A stretch of 64,000 bases of DNA from an uncultured Acetobacteraceae bacterium (GTDB lineage: Bacteria; Pseudomonadota; Alphaproteobacteria; Acetobacterales; Acetobacteraceae). Position 1 is the first letter of the stretch; each line of letters opens with the position of its first letter. A program made the position numbers and the translations under genes. Location: contig CAIRCM010000079.1 in NCBI GenBank assembly GCA_903877125.1, forward strand, positions 1 through 64,000. The letters run 5' to 3'. Below, one piece after another: positions 18,510 through 29,859 of the stretch. Under the pieces are notes generated by a model that saw only the letters and a program-made list of their open reading frames with translations, had not been told where the DNA came from and ran no database searches.

Positions 18510-19682
18510 CTACCCCCGCTCCAGCCGCACGCTCGACCGGATCTCCAGCACGCTCAGAAAGAACGCCCCGTAGGCCGTCTGGAACGCCAGCAGGATCGCC
18601 GTCGCCGACGGAATAACCAGCCGCATCGTCTGGCTCGGCGCCATCATGCCGAACGCGTGCGTACCCCAAGCCGACACCGCGCCCACGCCCATGCCGAGCC
18701 CCAAAAGCAATAACAACGCGCCGGCGATCAGCCCGCGTTCCAGCGTCGCGACACTCATGAGGCGGCGGAACGATGGGTCGTCCGGCACAAACCCCTCCCG
18801 CGTGCCGTAGACTTTGGCGAACGTCCAGAACTGGATCGCCTGGTAACCCACATTCACTGCCGCCGACGCATACAGCAGCGTGTGAATGTCGAAGGTAATG
18901 CCCGCCACGTGACCCGGCCCTGGCAGCAGCCACAGCATTGCCAACACCCCCACCGCGATTGCCGCGAGGCCGGGATACAGGAAGAGCCAGCGCGGGCTGA
19001 ACAGCAGCAGGAACCGCAGGTGACGCCAGCCGTCGCGCCAACTGCGCAGATGCGGCGGGCGGGATCGCCCGTCGGGGGACAGGGTCGTGGGAACTTCGGC
19101 GATCCGCAGGCCTGCAATGGTCGCCTTGATGACCATCTCGCTCGCGAATTCCATACCCGTCGTCTGCAGATCCAGTCCCAGAATCGCGGCCCTGTCGAAC
19201 CCACGCAGGCCGCAATGAAAATCCCCGCTCGGGCTGTGGAAGAACAGCCGCCCGATCCCCGTAAGCACCGGATTGCCGAGATACCGGTGCAACGGCGGCA
19301 TCGCACCCGGCGCGATCCCGCCCTTGAACCGGTTGCCCATCACAAGCTGCCACCCCTCCCGCAACCGCTCCACAAAACCATCGAGGCGCGAGAAATCGTA
19401 GCTGTCGTCGCTGTCGCCCATGATGACGTAGCGGCCTTTCGCGGCCTCGATCCCGCCGATCAACGCACTGCCGTAACCCTTGGCCGCGATCGGCACGACC
19501 CTCGCACCGTGCGCGACGGCGATCGCCTGCGACCCGTCGGTGCTCCCGTTGTCGGCGATCAAAACCTCGCCGGTCACGCCCGCGCGCGCCAGAAAGTCGC
19601 GTGCCTTGTCGATGCAAACCGCCAGCGTTTCCGCCTCGTTCAGGCACGGCATCAGGATCGTCAGTTCGACGGCTTCGGTCAT
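18510..19682 (-). CDS. Family 2 glycosyltransferase with membrane domain
   Basis: A 390-aa GT2 enzyme of the dolichol/polyprenyl-phosphate sugar synthase type. The catalytic GT-A domain occupies residues 1-225, starting ELTILMPCLNEAETL, with the metal-binding aspartates in MGDSDDSYDFS near residue 90. The C-terminal 150 residues hold about four membrane segments. It probably makes a polyprenyl-linked sugar donor, possibly for GT87-type enzymes such as the one encoded 1 kb away. The 172 bases before it hold nothing recognisable. Confidence 0.88.
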   Translation of the reverse strand: MTEAVELTILMPCLNEAETLAVCIDKARDFLARAGVTGEVLIADNGSTDGSQAIAVAHGARVVPIAAKGYGSALIGGIEAAKGRYVIMGDSDDSYDFSRLDGFVERLREGWQLVMGNRFKGGIAPGAMPPLHRYLGNPVLTGIGRLFFHSPSGDFHCGLRGFDRAAILGLDLQTTGMEFASEMVIKATIAGLRIAEVPTTLSPDGRSRPPHLRSWRDGWRHLRFLLLFSPRWLFLYPGLAAIAVGVLAMLWLLPGPGHVAGITFDIHTLLYASAAVNVGYQAIQFWTFAKVYGTREGFVPDDPSFRRLMSVATLERGLIAGALLLLLGLGMGVGAVSAWGTHAFGMMAPSQTMRLVIPSATAILLAFQTAYGAFFLSVLEIRSSVRLERG

Positions 19683-19840
19683 GATTGTGATCGGCCCCTC
19701 TCGCAGAGCAACGGTACCATTGCTCCGGGGCTTTTGCCGTCAATCGCCGCGCTTCGCCAGTTCTCGTCCCATATGTCAGGCGTCTTGCTCTTCCCTCCCA
19801 CGGATGCGAGAACGCGCGACTTAATGGACCGCTCAACTAA

Positions 19841-22096
<2,256 letters not shown>

Positions 22097-22112
22097 CGCG
22101 CCGCACGACCGA

Positions 22113-22136
22113 CCCGCCCTGAACCATCAGGGCGGG
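22113..22136 (+). terminator. Hairpin terminator after icd
   Basis: CCCGCCCTGA-ACCA-TCAGGGCGGG is a perfect 10-base stem with a four-base loop, starting 17 bases past the icd stop. It is followed by AACGCGTTTT. Confidence 0.75.
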
Positions 22137-22240
22137 AACGCGTTTTCGCGCGATGGTTGCATTCCCAAGCTGGCCGCCCATCTGCTAGCATTGCGCGACA
22201 TGGTCGGGATCATGGACCATGCAACCGGACCCCACCACGC

Positions 22241-25200
22241 ATGAGCCGACCACCGCGTGTCATTGTGCCATTAGGCCGCCGCCGGCGCTCAGCGACGCTG
22301 GACTGGCGCGCCCTGTCCACAGCGTTGGGCATAATCTTGATTCTGCTGGCAGCGGTGGTCACATGCGCGGCCACCTACCGATCCATCCTGACCCAGCGGG
22401 CCGAGACCGAAGCAAAAGTTCAAACCTCGCTGATCAGCCAGGCGCAGACACTTTCGGAAGAGGTTAATCGCGAGCTTCTCGCTGTCGACCAGACCCTTCT
22501 TGGTCTCGCGAAGGATTGGGAAGCCGATCCCGCCTCGTTCAAACTGCGCGGACGCATGGCCGCATTACCCGCGCTCGGCGGTCTGACCCACGACATGATC
22601 CTGGTGGACGAGACCGGAATCGTCCGTCAATCGACGGTGCCCGAGGCAGTGGGGCAGAATCTCGCGGCCCGGGATTTCGTCGCCTTCGCGCGCCGCCATA
22701 CGCCCCCGGTGGGTGGCGTCTTCGTCGGTGGAGCGACGCTCGACCCGGTCATGCGGCAATGGCATCTCAATATCGCGATCTGGCTCCGCCATCCGGACGG
22801 GTCCTTCGCCGGGGCGCTCGCCGCCGACTATCGGGTTTCGGCGATTTTGGATGTCTTCCACCAGGCGGTCGTCGGCAAGGACGGGCTGGTTGCGTTGATC
22901 GGCCTGTCGGATGGACGGGTACGCGCCAACCTGAGCACGACCGAAGTCGATCAAAACACCGATTACGCGGGGTCGCCAATGCTGCTGGCGATGAAATCCG
23001 CGACCGCCGGAACCTGGTTCGGTCGCTCGGCAACCGACTCCGTGGAGCGATTCCACGCCTACCGGCGTTTGCCTGGACGCGATCTGGTCCTGATCGTCGC
23101 AATGGAACGGACCGAAGCGATGCTGCCGGCCACCGAGTGGCAATGGCAGGCCGCACGCTTCGCCGGCGCGATCCTCCTGCTCCTGCTGATCATCGGTTGG
23201 CAATTGCTGCGGAGCGCCGATCTCGCGCGCATACGCGATCAGACCTCCGCCACCGATCACGCCACACTCGCCGCCACCAACGCCCAGCTCCAGGTCGCCA
23301 AGGCCGAGGCGGACGCCAAGGCAGAGCATCTGGCGGCAACGCTGGGCGGGATGACGGATGGCATCTATATGATGGATGCTCAGTTCTGCCTCGTGGAATG
23401 GAACGAGCGCTTTCCCGACCTCGCCGGGATACCGGCAGATCTCCCGCGCGTCGGCTTGCCGATGGAGGAGATCCTGCGCGCCCAGGCCAATTCCGGCCTG
23501 TTCGGCGACGTCGATGTCGAAGCGGAAGTCGAACGACGTATGGCAACCCTGCGTACGCTCCGCTTCGGCACGACGGAACGTACGCGGCCTGATGGCCGAA
23601 CGATCGAACTGCGGCGCCGCGCCCTGCCCGATGGCGGCTTCGTCACCCTGTATTCCGACATCACCGAACACAAACGCGTCGAAGCCGACCTCCGCGACGC
23701 TCGGTCGAACGCGGAAACCGCCAACGCCGCGAAGACCCGTTTCGTTGCGATTGTAAGCCATGAAATCCGCACACCGCTGAATGCGTTGCTCAATACGCTG
23801 CGGCTGCTGGAGGACAGCATCCTGACACCGGCGCAGCGCGGCCTCGTCGCGATGGCCAGTCAGTCGGGCGACGCCCTGTCCAGCCTGGTAAACGACATTC
23901 TGGAAATGTCGCGCATGGAGGCCGGCCAACTTACGCTGCGTCCAAGCGAGTTCGAATTGCGGCCAATGTTGCGCGGGGCGTTGGAGATTTTCCGTAGCCA
24001 GGCCGAGGTTCAGGGCATCATGCTTCTCCTCGATATCGCCGCGGATGTTCCCCCGAACGTCCTGCTGGATGGCGGCCGGCTGCGGCAGGTGCTGCTCAAT
24101 CTCTTGTCCAACGCCGTGAAGTTTGCCCGCGCGGGGGACGTTGTCCTCTCGGTCGCACGCGACTACTCGACCCGAACCACCGCCGGCGGCCTGCGGATCG
24201 CGGTGTCGGATCAAGGCCCGACAATCCCCCCGGTCGACCGGGAAAAATTGTTTCAACCATTCAGCCAGTTGGACCGGCCAGACGGCGATACCACCGTCGG
24301 CTCGGGCCTCGGGCTTTCGATCTGCCTGCATCTGATCACGATGATGGGCGGGGCGATCGGCTGCGAAGCCTGGTCGGACGATCAGGCTGGTGGCAACATG
24401 TTCTGGATCACGCTGCCGGACACGGTGATCGTTCTGCCCCAGCCCGCGCCGGCGCAGGCCGGCCCGGTCCCCGCGCGGCCGGATACCGCGGTGAACCTGC
24501 CGCGCCGCCTGACGCCGCGCACCCGCATTCTGCTGGTCGAGGACGTGCGGGCAAACCAGGTGATCGCCGCGACCTTGCTGCGCCGGGTCGGACATTCGGT
24601 CGACATCGTCGCGAACGGCACGGACGCGATCCGGGCGGTGCAGCGCGTCCCCTACGATGTCGTGCTCATGGATATCTTCATGCCGGGCATGAGCGGACAG
24701 GAGGCCACGCGACATATCCGCGAACTGCCCGATCTCGCGGGCCGCGTGCCGATCCTCGCGCTCACCGCGAATACCGCGCCGGAAGATGAAGTGCTCTACG
24801 TCGCCGCCGGTATGAACGGCGCCCTGGGCAAGCCGGTGTCGTTGCCGGAATTGCAGGCGGCGCTCATCCGCTACGTCTGGCCCGGCCATCCCGCGGGCGG
24901 AGTGACGAGCATCGTAATCGCCGCGCCGGATCCGGATTCGGTGGAATCCCTTCTGTCCCTGGAACGGGTCGCCGAACTGCGTACGAACCTGCCCGCCGAT
25001 GTGCTGATGAACCTCGTCAGCGCCTGCCTCACCGAGCTGGATGAGAAGATGCCGCCGTTCCGGCGCGCGCTGGCCGCTGGAAGCGCGTCCGAAATCGAAC
25101 CCCAGGCACACGCCATCGCCGGTATCGCCGCCAGCTACGGTCTGGCAGCCGTGGAAGCCAAGGCTCGCGCCATCATGGCCGCCGCAAAGACCGGTAACAC

Positions 25201-25294
25201 AGGCAATCTCGAAACCGCCTTTCCGGACATCGAGGCCGCATTGACCCGCAGCGGCGACGCCTTGCGCGAAATCGTCCAAAAATCGCCGGCATAG
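22241..25294 (+). CDS. Hybrid sensor histidine kinase with PAS, receiver and Hpt domains
   Basis: A complete phosphorelay in one 1017-aa chain. Membrane segments at about residues 28-50 and 305-325 bracket a periplasmic dCache-like sensor. A PAS-like region (GMTDGIYMMDAQFCLVEWNERF) follows at about 365-490. The HisKA motif VSHEIRTPLNALLNT has phospho-acceptor His507; the ATPase motifs are LLNLLSNAVKF and VGSGLGLSIC. A receiver domain has Asp811 (VVLMDIFMPGMSG), and a C-terminal Hpt-like domain has His957 (AHAIAG). The ATG at 22241 gives a normal N-terminus; the track ORF adds 28 residues. No dedicated response regulator is adjacent. Confidence 0.93.
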   Translation: MSRPPRVIVPLGRRRRSATLDWRALSTALGIILILLAAVVTCAATYRSILTQRAETEAKVQTSLISQAQTLSEEVNRELLAVDQTLLGLAKDWEADPASFKLRGRMAALPALGGLTHDMILVDETGIVRQSTVPEAVGQNLAARDFVAFARRHTPPVGGVFVGGATLDPVMRQWHLNIAIWLRHPDGSFAGALAADYRVSAILDVFHQAVVGKDGLVALIGLSDGRVRANLSTTEVDQNTDYAGSPMLLAMKSATAGTWFGRSATDSVERFHAYRRLPGRDLVLIVAMERTEAMLPATEWQWQAARFAGAILLLLLIIGWQLLRSADLARIRDQTSATDHATLAATNAQLQVAKAEADAKAEHLAATLGGMTDGIYMMDAQFCLVEWNERFPDLAGIPADLPRVGLPMEEILRAQANSGLFGDVDVEAEVERRMATLRTLRFGTTERTRPDGRTIELRRRALPDGGFVTLYSDITEHKRVEADLRDARSNAETANAAKTRFVAIVSHEIRTPLNALLNTLRLLEDSILTPAQRGLVAMASQSGDALSSLVNDILEMSRMEAGQLTLRPSEFELRPMLRGALEIFRSQAEVQGIMLLLDIAADVPPNVLLDGGRLRQVLLNLLSNAVKFARAGDVVLSVARDYSTRTTAGGLRIAVSDQGPTIPPVDREKLFQPFSQLDRPDGDTTVGSGLGLSICLHLITMMGGAIGCEAWSDDQAGGNMFWITLPDTVIVLPQPAPAQAGPVPARPDTAVNLPRRLTPRTRILLVEDVRANQVIAATLLRRVGHSVDIVANGTDAIRAVQRVPYDVVLMDIFMPGMSGQEATRHIRELPDLAGRVPILALTANTAPEDEVLYVAAGMNGALGKPVSLPELQAALIRYVWPGHPAGGVTSIVIAAPDPDSVESLLSLERVAELRTNLPADVLMNLVSACLTELDEKMPPFRRALAAGSASEIEPQAHAIAGIAASYGLAAVEAKARAIMAAAKTGNTGNLETAFPDIEAALTRSGDALREIVQKSPA

Positions 25295-25303
25295 GCGATA
25301 CCG

Positions 25304-25318
25304 TTAACCTTTCCTTAA
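25304..25318. promoter_or_regulatory. CtrA-like box TTAA-N7-TTAA
   Basis: TTAA-CCTTTCC-TTAA followed by C is a perfect match to the CtrA consensus TTAA-N7-TTAAC. It lies 25 bases upstream of the small gene at 25344 and 10 bases after the kinase stop. Binding is inferred, not shown. Confidence 0.55.
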
Positions 25319-25343
25319 CGAATTTGCGTTACCGTGCCGGATC

Positions 25344-25574
25344 ATGATCTCGCTGTCCTCATTGTCGGCATTTTCGGTTTCGCACCCCGCCGGGCCAACA
25401 GCCCGTCCCGGCGGGGCCATCAGCCCGCGGCAGTATGCTCGCGAGGCGACGAATCCCGCCGGACCCGGCACCCCCGCACCGAAACCCATGCCGCAGCAGG
25501 CCGCGCCGCCGGGCGGCGTGCCGCCGACCCCGCGGCTGTTGCCACGTGGGTCTCTGGTTGATCTTTCGGCCTAG
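25344..25574 (+). CDS. Small Pro/Ala-rich protein, unknown function
   Basis: A 76-aa ORF starting MISLSSLSAFSVS, with a proline-rich middle and the end PRGSLVDLSA. I do not recognise the family. Support comes from a perfect CtrA-like box just upstream and from the position between the kinase and the Nudix gene. Its TAG stop is the first triplet of a dispersed intergenic repeat, so the original 3' end may have been altered. An overlapping 75-aa ORF in another frame (25334-25561) is less likely. No signal peptide. Confidence 0.5.
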   Translation: MISLSSLSAFSVSHPAGPTARPGGAISPRQYAREATNPAGPGTPAPKPMPQQAAPPGGVPPTPRLLPRGSLVDLSA

Positions 25575-25675
25575 AGCGGGATCGCCAGAGTTGGAATCAC
25601 ACGGCGGCGTGATTCACGCGATTAAACAAAAACTTATAGAGCACGATAGGGTCAACTTGACCCGATCGTGCTCTA
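25573..25675. repeat. Dispersed intergenic repeat, copy A
   Basis: Full-length 103-base copy. It begins AGAGCGGGATCGCCAGAG, contains a first hairpin (GAATCAC...GTGATTC around ACGGCGGC), a spacer AAACAAAAACTTATAG, and a second long near-perfect hairpin AGAGCACGATAGGGTCAA / TTGACCCGATCGTGCTCT. Other copies are at 26684, 34073 (tandem), 35101 and 54946 (deleted). The left TAG is the stop codon of the preceding small ORF. Confidence 0.85.
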
Positions 25676-25729
25676 ACGCCACCACCGGATGTCTTGATCC
25701 CGCGTGCCCAAAAGCTCAGGGTAGACACC

Positions 25730-26281
25730 ATGTCAGGATTTGTTCGCCGCATCCCCGAAGGTGACAACCGCGAGCGCGCCGTCTGCGCCGATTGCGGCCA
25801 CGTTGCCTATGAAAATCCCAAGATCGTGGTTGGCACAGTGGTCGTCTCCGACGGCAAGGTGCTGCTGTGCCGCCGCGCGATCGAACCGCGCCGGGGCTAC
25901 TGGACGCTGCCGGCCGGCTACATGGAACTCGGCGAGACGCTCGAAGAAGGCGCCGCCCGGGAAGCCATGGAGGAAGCCGAAGCGACGATCGCCATCGACG
26001 GCATTCTCGGCGTGTTCACCATCGCCCGCATCGGCCAGGTGCAGGTGATCTTCCGGGGCCGGTTCGCCGATGCTCCGCATTTCGCGGCGGGACCCGAAAG
26101 TGAGGAAGTCGCGCTGTTCGAGTGGGATCGTATCCCCTGGGATGAGATCGCATTTCCCTCGGTGCACTGGGCGTTGGACGCTTGGCATCGCGATCCCGAC
26201 GGCCTGCTGGGCGCCCCTGCCGGCAACCCGACCCACGATCCGCGCGGGGTGCACCGCATCGGAGGTTCGCGGAACGCCTGA
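25730..26281 (+). CDS. Nudix hydrolase
   Basis: A 183-aa pyrophosphohydrolase. It begins with half a zinc ribbon (CADCGHVAYENPKIVVG) seen in the ADP-ribose/NADH pyrophosphatase-like group. The Nudix box is GYMELGETLEEGAAREAMEE near residues 61-80; the glycine after the EE pair is replaced by E. The ATG at 25730 was chosen because the family starts near the zinc ribbon. It lies between two copies (A and B) of the dispersed repeat. Substrate unknown. Confidence 0.92.
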   Translation: MSGFVRRIPEGDNRERAVCADCGHVAYENPKIVVGTVVVSDGKVLLCRRAIEPRRGYWTLPAGYMELGETLEEGAAREAMEEAEATIAIDGILGVFTIARIGQVQVIFRGRFADAPHFAAGPESEEVALFEWDRIPWDEIAFPSVHWALDAWHRDPDGLLGAPAGNPTHDPRGVHRIGGSRNA

Positions 26282-26308
26282 AAATATTTTGTCCCAAGTG
26301 CGACCGTG

Positions 26309-26323
26309 TTAACCCTTTATTTA
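26309..26323. promoter_or_regulatory. CtrA-like box, one mismatch
   Basis: TTAA-CCCTTTA-TTTA followed by C matches TTAA-N7-TTAAC with one mismatch. It lies 59 bases upstream of the small gene at 26383. Confidence 0.4.
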
Positions 26324-26382
26324 CTATTCGTCCGCAAACTCTCCTGGACCGGTGACATCCGTCGCCGAAATGGAGAGTGGCG

Positions 26383-26685
26383 ATGGGAAAAATACCGGTT
26401 TCTCAACGGCGACGCCGATCCGCTGGCAGTTCGGTATCGGTCTCGAACGGGGGCGTCAGCATTGCCTCCGGCGCACATATCCCTCGCATCGACCTCGAAA
26501 CGCTGTTTCGGGACAGGGCGGTCGCTGAAGGCCCAGCCACCTCGGTGACCGGTGGCGGGGTACAGACGCCCGGCACCGCTGTTCAGCCCGCACCTATCGG
26601 CGCCCCCGAAACGATTGCGCTGGCGGACGGCACGCGGATCACCTTCGCTTCGGCCGACTGGATGCGGGTGTTGGAAACCGCTTAG
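26383..26685 (+). CDS. Small protein of unknown function
   Basis: A 100-aa ORF (MGKIPVSQRRRRSAG...). GGAGAG eight bases ahead of the ATG at 26383 supports this start over the in-frame GTG at 26377. The N-terminus is basic, the middle is Gly/Ser/Pro-rich and the C-terminus (GTRITFASADWMRVLE) looks folded. There are no membrane segments. I do not recognise the family. A CtrA-like box lies upstream, and its TAG stop is formed at the edge of repeat copy B. Confidence 0.6.
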   Translation: MGKIPVSQRRRRSAGSSVSVSNGGVSIASGAHIPRIDLETLFRDRAVAEGPATSVTGGGVQTPGTAVQPAPIGAPETIALADGTRITFASADWMRVLETA

Positions 26686-26785
26686 CGCGTGATCGCCAGA
26701 GGTGGAACCACACGGCGGCGTGAATCACGCGATCAAACAAAGACTTATAGAGCGTGATCGGGTCAAACTGACCCAATCGCGCTCT
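26684..26785. repeat. Dispersed intergenic repeat, copy B
   Basis: Full-length copy: AGCGCGTGATCGCCAGAGGT, hairpin 1 around ACGGCGGCGTG, AACAAAGACTTATAGAGCG, then hairpin 2 GATCGGGTCAAACTGACCC. The left edge overlaps the stop codon of the small gene at 26383. It separates that gene from the convergent gloA gene and may terminate both. Confidence 0.85.
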
Positions 26786-26795
26786 GGTCCGCGGC

Positions 26796-27215
26796 CTACC
26801 AGGAACCGGTATTAGGCATGCTGGTCCACGGTTCAGCCGGCGGCAGCGCCGCGCCGTCCTGCAACAGTTCCAGGGAGATCCCGTCGGCTGTGCGAATAAA
26901 CGCCATCCGGCCGTCGCGCGGCGGGCGGTTGATCGTCACGCCGTGCGCGATGAAGGCATTGCAGGTGTCGTAAATATTGTCGACGGCATAAGCGAGATGG
27001 CCAAAATTTCGGCCGCCGGTGTAGCCCTTCTCATCCCAATTGTAGGTCAGTTCCACCGGGGCCTGTTCGTCGCCGGGGGCGGCGAGGAAAACGTTCGTGT
27101 AGCGGCCCTTTTCGTCCTCCCGACGGCGAATCTCCTTCAGGCCAAGCACGGCGAAAAACGCGATCGTGTCCTCCAGCGAGCTGACGCGGATCATGGTGTG
27201 GAGATATTTGGTCAT
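26796..27215 (-). CDS. gloA: Lactoylglutathione lyase (glyoxalase I)
   Basis: VOC-fold metalloenzyme converting the methylglyoxal-glutathione hemithioacetal to S-lactoylglutathione. At 139 aa it is the normal length. The four expected metal ligands are visible: His6 (KYLHTMIRV), Glu in PVELTYNW, His in NFGHLAYAV and Glu in ISLELLQ. The ATG at 27215 follows an AGGAAA site; the 445-aa track ORF is an antisense extension over the kinase gene. Confidence 0.95.
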   Translation of the reverse strand: MTKYLHTMIRVSSLEDTIAFFAVLGLKEIRRREDEKGRYTNVFLAAPGDEQAPVELTYNWDEKGYTGGRNFGHLAYAVDNIYDTCNAFIAHGVTINRPPRDGRMAFIRTADGISLELLQDGAALPPAEPWTSMPNTGSW

Positions 27216-27407
27216 GACATTTCCTGGGATCGGGGTGTGACGACAGTCATCGTCAGCATATCGCGAACCCCGCCGATTGGAAAACCGCATCGGCACCCAA
27301 GTCCGAAGATAAACCGCGTTGGTGCATAGCCAACGATTGCCGGGGTTGCTACGCTGGTTGCCGGCCCGGAAAAACCGGTGACCGGTGGGCGACCCGAGAT
27401 TGAGTCG

Positions 27408-27782
27408 ATGAAGCTGTCCTCCCGCCTGCTGCTGCTGATCCTCGGCTGCCTCGTGCCGATTCTCATGGCGCAGTTCTACACCCTGGTCCGCCAGCACGCC
27501 GAACGGCAGGCTCGGCTGCATGATGCCGTCCTGTCTCAAGCCCAACTGGCGATGAACGACATGGCCGGCGTCGTCGACAGCGTACGACGCCTGTCCTGGA
27601 TCGCTGCCCGCCTGTCGTCGATCGTACCGCCCACGCCTGACGCCGATTGCGGCGACCAGTTGAGCAGCCTCCACCGCGATTTGCCCTCGCTGGTGTTCAT
27701 CGCGGTTGTCGATCGCGAAGGTAAACTGATCTGCGGCTCCCGAGCCGCGTTGGACGCCGCTTGGCAGCAACGCCCCGTCTGA
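27408..27782 (+). pseudogene. N-terminal piece of sensor kinase, cut by in-frame TGA
   Basis: This piece encodes the first 124 residues: an N-terminal membrane segment ([20 protein letters not shown]) and the first half of a periplasmic sensor domain ending [14 protein letters not shown] at 27780-27782 ends it. The same frame continues at once with [10 protein letters not shown] and a full kinase, so the two ORFs are one gene split by a single nonsense codon, plausibly TGG to TGA. No frameshift is involved. Alternatives are a sequencing error, readthrough, or restart at the GTG that directly follows. Confidence 0.75.
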
Positions 27783-29789
27783 GTGCCGGACCTCGGACAC
27801 ATGGAAGCCGGGACCATCGGTTCCGTCGCGACCGTCACCGGCCTGGAACACCCGTTCCTGCCGATCGCGACCCCCTCGCCCTCCCCCGAAGACGGCCATG
27901 TGGTGATCGCCGGCCTGGATCTGACCTGGTTGAGCGAGCATATCGCCGAAATGCGCCCGCAGCGGTTGGCGACGATGAACCGCGCGACGCTTTACATCAC
28001 CGATCGCAACGGAATGATCGTCGGGCTGGAGGCCGGGGGGGACTCCACCCCCGGCGCGCAGATCGGGGCACCCCTGCCGGTGGCGCTGCGCCCCTTCATC
28101 CATCCGGCGTCGGTGGAGCAAACCACGGTTCATGACTCCTCCGATCAGGGCTGGTTCACCTCCGTCGTGCCAGCGCCGATCGTGGCGTCCGGTCTGACCG
28201 CCTTCGCCGCGCTGGCGGTGCCGTCCCCGATCGCCAGTTTTGCCCGCTTCGCCGTCTGGGATTTGACGATCACCGGCTACTTCGCGCTGATGGCCCTGCT
28301 CTTGGCATGGCGGTCGGGTCAGCGCTTCATCTACCAGCCCACCGAGATGCTGCTTTCAACCGCGCAACGATGGCGCGACGGCGATCTGAACGTGCGTGCC
28401 CCGTTGACCGGCCGGGGATCGGAGTTCGATGCCTTGGCACAGTCGTTCAATGCCATGGCCTCCAGCCTGCAGGCACGCGACCTGGAGCGCCGGTTGCAGG
28501 CCGAATTGCTGGAATCGCTGGTGGCCGAACGCACCCGAGCACTGTCGGAAATCAACAACCGCCTCCAGGTCGAGGTCGCCGAACGCGAAAAGACCGAAGC
28601 CGCGCTGCATCAGGCACAGAAGCTTCAAGCCGTCGGTCAGCTCGCCGGCGGGATCGCACACGATTTCAACAACATGCTGGCAACCGTGCTCGGCAATCTC
28701 GAACTGATGCAGCACCGCGTGGTGCAGGTCGCACCCACCTTGCCGGAGGCCGATGCGGCAAGGCTGGCGGCGTTGATCGAGCGTGCGACCGGCGCTGTGC
28801 AACGCGGTGCCCAGTTGACCTCTCGCTTGCTGGCCTTCTCCCGCCGCCAGCGGCTGAGCACCCGCGCCACCGATCTGAACCGGCTTGTCACGGAACTCGT
28901 GTCGCTGGCGACCAGCACGTTGGGGCGGCGGGTGCGGGTAACAACCGATCTCGCGCCCGAACTGTGGCCAGCGATGGTCGATCCCTCGCAGGTGGAGGCG
29001 GCACTGCTGAACCTCTGCCTCAATGCCCGCGACGCCATGCCGGATGGCGGGCAACTGACCATCACCACGACCAATATCGCGTTCGAGGGCCAACAGGCCG
29101 ACGACCCGCCGCCAGGTGCCTATGTGCGGGTCAGTATCGCCGATACAGGCACCGGCATGACCGCGGAAGTGCGGCGACAGGCCTTCGATCCGTTCTTCAC
29201 CACCAAGGGACCTGGCGGATCGGGTCTGGGCCTAAGCCAGGTCTATGGCATGGCGCGCCAATCCGGCGGCACCGTGCTGCTGGACAGCACCGAAGGCCAG
29301 GGGACCGAGGTCTCGCTCGTGCTCCCGCGCGCAATGACCGAGGTCGAAACCGAACAGCCGCGTACGGCCGGCAACGATCCGCCGCCGGATTTGAAGAAGC
29401 TGCTCGTGATGGTCGTGGACGACGATGCCGCCGTGCGGCAGGTCACGGTCGAAATGCTGCGCGACCTCGGCTGCGGGGTGGTGCAGGCGCCCGGCGGGGC
29501 CGAGGCTTTGGCGTTGATCGACACATTGCCTCGCGCGCCTGACATCATCCTGATGGACTACGCGATGCCGGGCATGAACGGACTGCGCGTCGCGACCGCC
29601 TTGCGACAACGAGGCATCAACGCCGCCATCGCTCTCGTCACCGGCTATGCCGAGGTCGAAGAAGGCGACAGCGAGGTCAACCCGCTCGATGGTCTGTTGC
29701 GCAAACCCTTCAGCATCCAGGAACTGCGAACCCTCCTGACCACGCTGCGCAAGCGGTCGGAAGCCGGTACATCCACCGTCCTGACCTGA
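27783..29789 (+). CDS. Hybrid sensor histidine kinase, C-terminal 668 aa after in-frame stop
   Basis: It continues the frame of 27408-27782. The piece holds the rest of the sensor domain, a membrane segment near residues 155-180, a HAMP-like linker ([20 protein letters not shown]) and a coiled coil. The HisKA motif [15 protein letters not shown] has its His at residue 293; the ATPase motifs are [16 protein letters not shown] and [15 protein letters not shown]-terminal receiver has its Asp at residue 592 ([13 protein letters not shown]). Restored, the protein would be about 793 aa. If translated alone from the GTG in TGAGTG, it would lack the first membrane anchor and half the sensor, so signal sensing is probably lost or altered. 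Confidence 0.8.
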   Translation: MPDLGHMEAGTIGSVATVTGLEHPFLPIATPSPSPEDGHVVIAGLDLTWLSEHIAEMRPQRLATMNRATLYITDRNGMIVGLEAGGDSTPGAQIGAPLPVALRPFIHPASVEQTTVHDSSDQGWFTSVVPAPIVASGLTAFAALAVPSPIASFARFAVWDLTITGYFALMALLLAWRSGQRFIYQPTEMLLSTAQRWRDGDLNVRAPLTGRGSEFDALAQSFNAMASSLQARDLERRLQAELLESLVAERTRALSEINNRLQVEVAEREKTEAALHQAQKLQAVGQLAGGIAHDFNNMLATVLGNLELMQHRVVQVAPTLPEADAARLAALIERATGAVQRGAQLTSRLLAFSRRQRLSTRATDLNRLVTELVSLATSTLGRRVRVTTDLAPELWPAMVDPSQVEAALLNLCLNARDAMPDGGQLTITTTNIAFEGQQADDPPPGAYVRVSIADTGTGMTAEVRRQAFDPFFTTKGPGGSGLGLSQVYGMARQSGGTVLLDSTEGQGTEVSLVLPRAMTEVETEQPRTAGNDPPPDLKKLLVMVVDDDAAVRQVTVEMLRDLGCGVVQAPGGAEALALIDTLPRAPDIILMDYAMPGMNGLRVATALRQRGINAAIALVTGYAEVEEGDSEVNPLDGLLRKPFSIQELRTLLTTLRKRSEAGTSTVLT

Positions 29790-29802
29790 CCTGGATCAAT
29801 GC

Positions 29803-29835
29803 ATACGGCCCATTTCCATTCCATGTGGGCCGTAT
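29803..29835. terminator. Perfect 10-base inverted repeat upstream of uspA
   Basis: ATACGGCCCA and TGGGCCGTAT flank a 13-base spacer, starting 14 bases after the kinase stop and ending 24 bases before the UspA start. It has no T-run, so it could be a terminator for the kinase, a leader hairpin or an operator for the stress gene. Confidence 0.5.
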
Positions 29836-29859
29836 GGATCGATTGAAGGACACGATGTC

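Noticed and set aside
27408-29789. Selenocysteine or programmed recoding at the TGA
   Set aside because: No SECIS-like element or expected catalytic position; a TGG-to-TGA nonsense change explains it more simply.
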